From Actinomycetota bacterium (GTDB taxonomy: Bacteria > Actinomycetota > Humimicrobiia > Humimicrobiales > Humimicrobiaceae): a stretch of 9,641 nucleotides of DNA. Below the pieces are notes generated by a model. The model did not search any database and was not told the DNA's origin. It was given only the letters and a program-made list of their open reading frames with translations. A program made the position numbers and the translations under genes. Positions 5,477 to 9,641 of the stretch are shown piece by piece (the first letter of the stretch is position 1; the number at the start of each line of letters is the position of its first letter). The DNA lies in NCBI GenBank assembly GCA_023379515.1, contig JAMCQQ010000023.1, positions 1-9,641 on the forward strand, read 5' to 3'.

Positions 5477-6040
5477 TCAATATTTAAAAGGACCTACAAT
5501 AATATTGGGTTCTGCTCTTCCTGTTTCTTCAGTATCCATCCCATAACCCTGAACCCAAATGTTGGGAATTTTTATTCCGATGTAATCTGCAGTGAAATTG
5601 ACCTCTCTTCTCTCGGGTTTATCCAATAATACAAAAGATTTAATTGATTTTGCTCCCTTTTTCCTAATAATGTCTGTTATCAACGATAAGCTTTTCCCTG
5701 TATCTAAAATATCATCAACTATTAGAACGTCTCTTCCACTTGGATCTACGTCTAAATCTTTTGTAAGCTTTGCTTCTCTTTGAGCTACAGTTCCCGTCGG
5801 ATAACTTTTTAAAGCAATAAATGAAATATGTAGATGATGAAAACCTAATTCATGAAGCTCTTGGGTAAAATCAGAGACCAATTTAAAAGCTCCTTTTAAA
5901 ACTCCTACAATTAAGAGATCTTTATTTTTGAAATCTTCTCTTACTTTTTCGGCAATTTCTCTTATTCTTTCTTTTATTACTGAATTTGGGATAAGAATAT
6001 CTCCCGATTCATATTCATTTGGAGATTTAAAATTTATCAT
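5477..6040 (-). CDS. hpt: Hypoxanthine(-guanine) phosphoribosyltransferase
   Basis: Purine salvage enzyme in the cytoplasm that joins hypoxanthine or guanine to PRPP, giving IMP or GMP and pyrophosphate. 187 aa, a normal bacterial HPRT length. The pyrophosphate-binding loop VLKGA is at 47-51, the flexible-loop Ser-Tyr at 79-80, and the PRPP signature VLIVDDILDTGKS at 105-117 with acidic pair Asp109-Asp110. The purine-contact Lys141 (LLDKPERR), the stacking Trp162 and Asp169 in GYGMD complete the site. It starts one base after the stop of the upstream three-span membrane protein and has no Shine-Dalgarno, so the two form an operon. The gene stops at TGA, which shows that TGA is a stop in this organism. 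A small-genome bacterium dependent on salvaged purines would need this gene. Confidence 0.94.
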   Translation of the reverse strand: MINFKSPNEYESGDILIPNSVIKERIREIAEKVREDFKNKDLLIVGVLKGAFKLVSDFTQELHELGFHHLHISFIALKSYPTGTVAQREAKLTKDLDVDPSGRDVLIVDDILDTGKSLSLITDIIRKKGAKSIKSFVLLDKPERREVNFTADYIGIKIPNIWVQGYGMDTEETGRAEPNIIVGPFKY

Positions 6041-6041
6041 C

Positions 6042-6353
6042 TTAGAATTTCAAAAGAAGGAGAAAAACAGTAAGAATTGCATAGACAACTAAAAATCCGG
6101 CAGTATAAAAAACAAGTTTTAGCGCTTTTTGGGATTCCTTTTTTTGCCAAAGCAGGAAAGGATAACCTAAGGTTAAAACTCCTGAAATTAAAGCTGAAGT
6201 TACAAAGATTAACAGGAACAATAGTGGACCTCTAAAATCTGTAATTTTCCCAAAGATTTGGTTTGCATTCCAGATAAATAAAGCAATCAGTGCGCAATAA
6301 ATTACCAATGCTGTTGCCTGAAAAAAACCGATCCAAAAAAGGTTCTTTGTCAT
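6042..6353 (-). CDS. Three-span integral membrane protein, unknown function
   Basis: 103 aa with hydrophobic segments at about residues 5-29, 43-66 and 78-100. The loop WQKKESQKALK (69-79) is positively charged and probably cytoplasmic. No catalytic or metal-binding motif is visible. It is the first gene of a two-gene operon with HPRT, one base apart. A role in purine or nucleobase uptake is imaginable but unsupported: it is far too short for known nucleobase permeases. The start is fixed by the extended -10 TGATAGAAT ending 7 nt upstream. Confidence 0.75.
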   Translation of the reverse strand: MTKNLFWIGFFQATALVIYCALIALFIWNANQIFGKITDFRGPLLFLLIFVTSALISGVLTLGYPFLLWQKKESQKALKLVFYTAGFLVVYAILTVFLLLLKF

Positions 6354-6360
6354 CGGTATT

Positions 6361-6369
6361 ATTCTATCA
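6361..6369 (-). promoter_or_regulatory. Extended -10 promoter of the membrane protein-HPRT operon, leaderless
   Basis: TGATAGAAT on the minus strand (TGn plus TAGAAT, 5/6) ends 7 nt before the ATG at 6353. It sits in the 27-nt gap after the VOC gene, so the operon has its own start. Confidence 0.65.
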
Positions 6370-6380
6370 CAATCCGGTAA

Positions 6381-6890
6381 TTATTCCCCATCATATGCTT
6401 TCTTAAGACCACTTATTTCAATCTTTTTCATCTTGAGCATTGCATCCATGACTCTTCCTGCTTTTTCTTTATCCAGATCGGAAAGAAATTCTCCTAATTG
6501 CTTTGGAATAATCTGCCATGAAAGACCAAATTTATCTTTGAGCCATCCGCATTGCTCTGATTCTGGGACCGCGGACAGTTTTTGCCAAAAATAGTCAACC
6601 TCTTCTTGATCCCTGCATTCTACGTAGAACGAGATGCCCTCGTTGAACTTAAATATTGGTCCTCCATCAAGCGCCATAAATCTTTGACCATTAAGTTCAA
6701 AAATTGCTGTTAATATTTTTCCTTCCATGTTTTCAATTGGACCTATCTGTTTTCCTTCAGGATACCTCTCTATTTTTATTATTTTTGAATCTTTATTGCT
6801 CTCTGGAGCTTCATTAAAAACAGTGATATAAAAGTTTATTGCTTCTTCCGCATTTTTATCAAACCAAAGACTTGGAACAATTTTTTGCAT
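6381..6890 (-). CDS. PhnB-type VOC superfamily protein (3-demethylubiquinone-9 3-methyltransferase domain)
   Basis: 169 aa of the vicinal-oxygen-chelate fold, subgroup often annotated as 3-demethylubiquinone 3-methyltransferase or PhnB-like. The family start is clear: PSLWFDKNAEEAINFYITVF at 6-25. Other shared features are GKILTAIFELNGQRFMALDGG at 57-77, ISFYVECRDQEEVDYFWQKL at 86-105, and CGWLKDKFGLSWQIIP at 114-129. The methyltransferase label is historical; members usually have no proven activity. The C-terminal stretch RVMDAMLKMKKIEISGLKKAYDG matches the family's helical end. It stands alone; a TTAAAT box 6 nt before the ATG is a weak promoter candidate. Confidence 0.88.
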   Translation of the reverse strand: MQKIVPSLWFDKNAEEAINFYITVFNEAPESNKDSKIIKIERYPEGKQIGPIENMEGKILTAIFELNGQRFMALDGGPIFKFNEGISFYVECRDQEEVDYFWQKLSAVPESEQCGWLKDKFGLSWQIIPKQLGEFLSDLDKEKAGRVMDAMLKMKKIEISGLKKAYDGE

Positions 6891-6950
6891 AAGATAATTT
6901 AAGATTAATTAGACACCAATCGAATAAAAAAGATTGAAGAGGAATGTAAG

Positions 6951-6969
6951 AAAAAAGTTACCTTTAACT
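6951..6969 (-). terminator. Weak intrinsic terminator after the four-span membrane protein
   Basis: On the minus strand AGTTA-AAGG-TAACT (6969-6956) is a 5-bp stem with a 4-nt loop running straight into a run of six Ts. It begins 8 nt after the stop at 6978. The stem is short and AT-rich, so it is uncertain. Confidence 0.4.
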
Positions 6970-6977
6970 AATTCTTT

Positions 6978-7385
6978 CTATTCTTTTACTACTTTAGCAA
7001 GAACTAATCCTACAACAAACGCTTCTAAAAGTCCTGAAATAGCCCAGACCAAAACTATTGCATAGGAAAGCTTAAAAGTCGTAAAAGTTATAAACATTCC
7101 TGGAATGGTTGCAATAATAAAATAAATCTTGGCAAATTGAAATGCTTTAATTAGAGCATTGCCTTTGAGATGCTCTTTTAAAAGACTCCATAAATAGGCA
7201 GCTACTAATCCTAATATAAAAGGATAAGCAAAAAAAGCCATCATTAATGGATCTTGCCATGGCCTAAAGATATTCGGATTTTGATATTCCCTCGCAACAG
7301 TTGGAACTAATATCGAGACAAAAAAATTAGACAGTAGGGCAAGGATTAGAACGGCAATCCCTGCAATAAATCCATTTTTAATCAT
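6978..7385 (-). CDS. Four-span integral membrane protein, unknown function
   Basis: 135 aa with hydrophobic helices at about 6-30, 48-68, 83-103 and 108-131. The loop after helix 1 holds REYQNPNIFRPWQDP (32-46) and probably lies outside; the second loop LLKEHLKGNALIK (68-80) is basic and probably cytoplasmic. The ends VLAKVVKE suggest both termini are inside. No named family is recognised. It carries the best ribosome binding site in the window and a weak hairpin terminator just downstream, so it is likely a single-gene transcript. Confidence 0.78.
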   Translation of the reverse strand: MIKNGFIAGIAVLILALLSNFFVSILVPTVAREYQNPNIFRPWQDPLMMAFFAYPFILGLVAAYLWSLLKEHLKGNALIKAFQFAKIYFIIATIPGMFITFTTFKLSYAIVLVWAISGLLEAFVVGLVLAKVVKE

Positions 7386-7389
7386 TCAT

Positions 7390-7413
7390 ATCACCTCCTC
7401 TAATTTAATTATG
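7390..7413 (-). promoter_or_regulatory. Full-length Shine-Dalgarno and -10 box of the four-span protein gene
   Basis: AGGAGGTGAT (7399-7390 on the minus strand) is a 10-base match to the complement of the usual 16S rRNA 3' tail, with GGAGG 8 nt before the ATG at 7385. CATAAT (7413-7408, 5/6) precedes it, placing the transcription start just upstream of the ribosome binding site. Confidence 0.6.
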
Positions 7414-7465
7414 CAATTCCAGTTTTACAAATTAAAGAATCGAAGTCAATAAAGGCTTAAAGAGA

Positions 7466-7729
7466 TTATTTAGATGAAAGATGTTTATTGGTGAGTTTAA
7501 CTTCTCCGTGAACATGGTATAAGGCTGCTAAAATTGCCAGAGATAAATAAACGTGCCAAATTGGAATATCATAAAAAGTGGAGCATGGGGTATTTGAGAC
7601 CGAAGCAGTCAATTCACATAAATAACTGTAACTAATTCGATCGAAATTGAGAATATCTATAAGGGCTACAAGGATAAAGAGGATTAGAAAGACCAGAAAC
7701 AACCTATGGTGTTTAGCTAATTCCTTCAT
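7466..7729 (-). CDS. Small two-span membrane protein with two extracytoplasmic cysteines
   Basis: 87 aa from the ATG at 7729. Hydrophobic helices at about 8-26 and 56-73 flank a loop with Cys38 and Cys49 (LCELTASVSNTPC), predicted outside and able to form a disulfide. The segment TPCSTFYDIPIWHVYLSLAIL (47-67) recalls the Cys-then-Ile-Pro start of a helix in VKOR-type thiol oxidoreductases, but the protein is far shorter than VKOR and lacks a CxxC, so that is only a resemblance. The C-terminal YHVHGEV holds two His. A longer version from a TTG at 7765 is unlikely because that TTG forms part of the predicted -35 box. Confidence 0.6.
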   Translation of the reverse strand: MKELAKHHRLFLVFLILFILVALIDILNFDRISYSYLCELTASVSNTPCSTFYDIPIWHVYLSLAILAALYHVHGEVKLTNKHLSSK

Positions 7730-7735
7730 ACATAC

Positions 7736-7765
7736 ATCATATACATATTTTTTTGTAAGATGCAA
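7736..7765 (-). promoter_or_regulatory. Promoter of the two-cysteine membrane protein, leaderless
   Basis: On the minus strand TTGCAT (7765-7760), an 18-nt spacer and TATGAT (7741-7736, 5/6) end 6 nt before the ATG at 7729. The position excludes the TTG at 7765 as the true start. Confidence 0.5.
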
Positions 7766-7775
7766 CTATGTATGA

Positions 7776-7967
7776 TTATTCAAAGAAAAATATGTCTTCT
7801 ACTTTTGCTTTTAGGATTTTAGAAATGTCATAGGCGAGTTTTAAAGAAGGATTATATTTTCCTTTTTCCAAAAAAACGATTGTTTCGCGCCTGACCCCAA
7901 CTTTTTCCGCTAGTTCTTCTTGAGTCAGATTATATTTTGCCCGGTATTCTTTGATCTTGGTATTCAT
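7776..7967 (-). CDS. XRE-family helix-turn-helix regulator (short, Cro-like)
   Basis: 63-aa single-domain DNA-binding protein. Residues 4-58 form a five-helix Cro/C1 fold: [20 protein letters not shown] with the recognition region [19 protein letters not shown] at 23-41 and [19 protein letters not shown] closing. No sensor domain is attached. It begins 9 nt after the stop of the upstream membrane protein, with AGGAT as a modest ribosome binding site, so the two are co-transcribed. Stand-alone regulators of this form paired with a small membrane protein are a recurrent arrangement in bacteria and archaea; the pair likely represses its own promoter, which is inference. Confidence 0.9.
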   Translation of the reverse strand: MNTKIKEYRAKYNLTQEELAEKVGVRRETIVFLEKGKYNPSLKLAYDISKILKAKVEDIFFFE

Positions 7968-7976
7968 TTTTCATCC

Positions 7977-8405
7977 TTATACTCCTTTTCTGTCTAGGAT
8001 AAAGTTAGTTAATCCCTTGATAATTACCCCTGCAAAGATTGGAAAAATTAGAACCGGCATTAAATCTATACCTCTTAAGTCCTTACCAATAGTACTAACG
8101 TATAAAATAACCAAGGCTGTTGATGCTACCATAGTCCATGATGCGTTACGCTCAGCAATAGCTTCAATTTTTTGCTCTCTTTCATCAAGCTTTATTGCGG
8201 CCATAACTTGCAAAACATCAATTAAAACAAAGATTGCCCAAATTCCTGTTAGAACCATTTTTATTGGCTCATTAAGAGGTAAATTTTGGATAAAAGCAAT
8301 TATTCCGGCAATTATCATGACGTACAAAACACCTTGCCAAGTTTTGGGCATTAATCCCCAACCAGTATATTTTCTTCTATTAAACCAATTAACTTTTGCT
8401 ATCAT
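7977..8405 (-). CDS. DUF2178-like four-span membrane protein, partner of the XRE regulator
   Basis: 142 aa. The N-terminal basic segment NWFNRRKYTGWGLMPKTWQG (6-25) precedes four hydrophobic helices at about 24-41, 49-68, 88-105 and 113-135. Between helices 2 and 3 lies the conserved-looking cytoplasmic motif KLDEREQKIEAIAERNASW (72-90). The DERE-x-I-x-x-x-A pattern is typical of DUF2178 and related families that are commonly found beside short XRE regulators. Function is unknown; it may sense a membrane signal or sequester the regulator. No strong promoter: TATATC 7 nt before the ATG is a 4/6 candidate. Confidence 0.72.
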   Translation of the reverse strand: MIAKVNWFNRRKYTGWGLMPKTWQGVLYVMIIAGIIAFIQNLPLNEPIKMVLTGIWAIFVLIDVLQVMAAIKLDEREQKIEAIAERNASWTMVASTALVILYVSTIGKDLRGIDLMPVLIFPIFAGVIIKGLTNFILDRKGV

Positions 8406-8490
8406 AGTGTTAGATATAATTAACCTTATGTTAGAAATATATCACATAAGTAGTTGCTTGTCAAGAGGGCAAAATTCTAAACCTTGTTTC

Positions 8491-8519
8491 TTGCTTATTT
8501 TTTTTAGTGTGATTAAAAT
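8491..8519 (+). promoter_or_regulatory. Promoter of the EamA-like gene, leaderless
   Basis: TTGCTT (8491-8496), a 17-nt spacer and TAAAAT (8514-8519, 5/6) end 6 nt before the ATG at 8526. No Shine-Dalgarno. The rest of the gap 8406-8490 shows no gene. Confidence 0.55.
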
Positions 8520-8525
8520 GAACTA

Positions 8526-8951
8526 ATGCTTTATATTATTCTTTCAGTTATTTCTTATAGTGCTGTTATAATGCTTGGTGCTTATGCTGCAAGGTTGATT
8601 AATATCGTACTAGCCTCGGCAATAGAAACAATCATTTCTGCAATCATCCCAACTTTAATTCTCATTCCGATGATGAACGGAAAAGCTATTCAAAATAGCA
8701 GACTGGGAATTCTTATTGCAATAATAGCAGGTATCGTAATCGCCCTGTTTACAATATTTTTGAATAAGGCATATGCTCTGAATAAAGTAGCAATCGTTGC
8801 GCCAATTGTGTTTGGAGGGTCAATTTTTATTACCGCGATTTTAAGCTATATCTTCTTCAAAGAAAAAATTAGCTCATTTCAGGGAATTGGATTGACAATT
8901 CTTGCAATAGGATTGATATTTATCACCTACGCCAGACTAACAGGAAAGTAA
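8526..8951 (+). CDS. Single-domain EamA/DMT-superfamily membrane transporter
   Basis: 141 aa, about half the length of a usual EamA exporter, with five predicted helices at about 3-20, 28-50, 59-80, 87-109 and 118-135. The C-terminal part AILSYIFFKEKISSFQGIGLTILAIGLIFI (104-133) carries the classic EamA end (F-F-K-E-K-x-S then Q-x-x-G-hydrophobic). A single-domain protein would act as a dimer, as small multidrug-resistance proteins do. The substrate is unknown. It is the only plus-strand gene in the right half, and is leaderless by promoter position. It could be a complete short form rather than a truncation, since start, promoter and stop all look intact. Confidence 0.82.
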   Translation: MLYIILSVISYSAVIMLGAYAARLINIVLASAIETIISAIIPTLILIPMMNGKAIQNSRLGILIAIIAGIVIALFTIFLNKAYALNKVAIVAPIVFGGSIFITAILSYIFFKEKISSFQGIGLTILAIGLIFITYARLTGK

Positions 8952-9017
8952 TCTTTAAATAACAATTTGCCTCGATATTAGATTCTTAACTTTAAATAAA
9001 TGGATTTTTTGTCATGC

Positions 9018-9060
9018 CCTAGTAATTAGAGCAAAGGGAATCAATTACTCCGCAACTAGG
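9018..9060. repeat. Imperfect inverted repeat in the gap before the M20 gene end
   Basis: AGTAATT (9021-9027) pairs with AATTACT (9043-9049), and CCT/AGG (9018-9020, 9058-9060) extend the stem around an 8-nt bulge. The loop is 15 nt. Neither side has an adjacent T run, so it is not a standard terminator. It lies in the convergent gap 8952-9079, which has no other visible feature. Confidence 0.4.
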
Positions 9061-9079
9061 ATCGTTTCATTCCAAATTT

Positions 9080-9641
9080 TTAAATCCTTGCTACTTGTAA
9101 GACTGCATCTAGAATTGACTTGGCAGCAATAACAAATTTATCTATTTCCAAATACTCTTCTGTCGTGTGGATTTTTTCACTCATGCCACCGGTTGTTACA
9201 GTACTAATTCCATTTCTGGAAAAATTATTTCCATCCGTTGCGCCATTTATGTCCATGAGTTTTGTTTTAATACCATTTTTGGTAAAAGACTTTTTTAAAA
9301 CTGCAATAAGTTGGCTATCCTTGGAAACTTTATAAGCGGTAGCTGTTTGGCGCGAATCTATTTTTACTTTTCCGCCATATTTTTTGGCCACCTTTTTAAA
9401 TGAGTCCGTCATTTTATTTACGTGTATTTTGAATTTTTTCTGATTTCTGCTTCTGACTTCTGCTTTCATTACTACCTTATCCGGCACACTATTTACCACT
9501 ACTCCTCCCTGAATTGTTCCAATATTTGTTGTTGTCTCATGGTCAATTCTTCCTAGATCTAATGAACAGATTGCTTCGGCGGCAATTTTTAGAGCATTTA
9601 TTCCCTTTTCTGGAGACATTCCTGCATGCGCTGACTTACCG
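9080..9641 (-). CDS. M20-family metallopeptidase, C-terminal part (PepT/YqjE-like), cut by window end
   Basis: The frame is open to the right edge; the visible 186 residues begin GKSAHAGMSPEKGINAL, with the dimerisation-domain entry (GK-A-HAG-PE-G) of M20 aminopeptidases, so the ATG at 9619 is internal and not the start. Downstream are IGTIQGGVVVNSVPDKV and KAEVRSRN, the usual dimerisation strands. The catalytic domain returns at the C-terminus with GATDGNNF and the zinc-ligand His of KIHTTEEYLEI. This layout is that of tripeptidase T-like/YqjE-type proteins, cytoplasmic zinc enzymes that release N-terminal residues from small peptides. The N-terminal catalytic half with the other metal ligands lies outside the window, so activity cannot be judged. 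Confidence 0.9.
   Translation of the reverse strand, partial: GKSAHAGMSPEKGINALKIAAEAICSLDLGRIDHETTTNIGTIQGGVVVNSVPDKVVMKAEVRSRNQKKFKIHVNKMTDSFKKVAKKYGGKVKIDSRQTATAYKVSKDSQLIAVLKKSFTKNGIKTKLMDINGATDGNNFSRNGISTVTTGGMSEKIHTTEEYLEIDKFVIAAKSILDAVLQVARI

Noticed and set aside
5477..5479. TGA at the HPRT end read as glycine (recoded lineage)
   Set aside because: HPRT is full length at this TGA and the codons beyond it do not continue the family, so TGA acts as a stop here.
7730..7765. TTG start giving a 99-aa form of the two-cysteine membrane protein
   Set aside because: The TTG is part of a good -35 box with a -10 at the right distance for the ATG at 7729.
7951..8526. 191-aa plus-strand frame
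   Set aside because: It lies antisense to the membrane protein at 7977-8405, which has family motifs and operon spacing with the regulator; the plus frame has no recognisable domain and is a product of the AT-rich complement.
8952..9079. Possible tRNA-like structure in the convergent gap
   Set aside because: The inverted repeat has no cloverleaf, no T-arm consensus GTTCGA and no acceptor stem.
9120..9335. 71-aa plus-strand frame
   Set aside because: Antisense to the M20 peptidase, whose conserved motifs on the minus strand are clear.
1..9641. CRISPR array, insertion sequence, phage or toxin-antitoxin module
   Set aside because: No regularly spaced repeats, transposase, integrase or phage genes. 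The XRE regulator is paired with a membrane protein rather than a toxin.

Overview
The window is AT-rich (roughly two thirds A+T by eye), densely packed and full of small proteins with short or zero intergenic gaps. It reads as a bacterial chromosome segment with a standard stop code: the HPRT gene ends on an in-frame TGA that is a real stop. The gene set (a two-subunit type 2-oxoacid:ferredoxin oxidoreductase, a three-cysteine ferredoxin, a reduced IscS/IscU pair, Fe/Mn superoxide dismutase, many 40-170 aa membrane proteins) and the nearly universal short-leader promoters suggest a small-genome lineage such as Candidate Phyla Radiation/Patescibacteria. That placement is an inference; no rRNA or ribosomal protein marker here settles it. 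Both ends are cut: the left edge holds the last codons of an upstream reading frame, the right edge cuts an M20 peptidase.

Layout. Positions 1-3736 (+) form a redox and Fe-S block: oxidoreductase beta subunit, ferredoxin plus short-chain dehydrogenase (1-nt gap), then IscS plus IscU (1-nt gap). The IscU terminator lies inside the 3' end of a convergent DUF1858-type CXXC protein (3740-3955, -). Next on the minus strand comes superoxide dismutase, followed one base later by a 44-aa single-span membrane protein that is easy to miss. Divergent from SOD is a 28-aa very basic protein with a strong Shine-Dalgarno site, ending in a hairpin terminator. Positions 4946-8405 are all minus strand: a membrane-anchored protein, HPRT with a three-span membrane protein, a PhnB-type VOC protein, a four-span membrane protein, a small two-cysteine membrane protein, and an XRE regulator coupled to a DUF2178-like membrane protein. 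At 8526-8951 (+) is a single-domain EamA-like transporter, and at 9080-9641 (-) the M20 peptidase fragment.

How it fits together. The first 5 kb plausibly supplies low-potential electron carriers (oxidoreductase, ferredoxin), builds their Fe-S clusters (IscS, IscU, perhaps DUF1858) and protects them from superoxide (SOD). The rest is mostly small membrane proteins of unknown role.

The most striking cross-window signal is regulatory: at least seven starts have a TATAAT-like -10 box, often with an extended TGn, ending only 5-7 nt before the ATG, which predicts leaderless transcripts. Only two genes carry a strong Shine-Dalgarno site.
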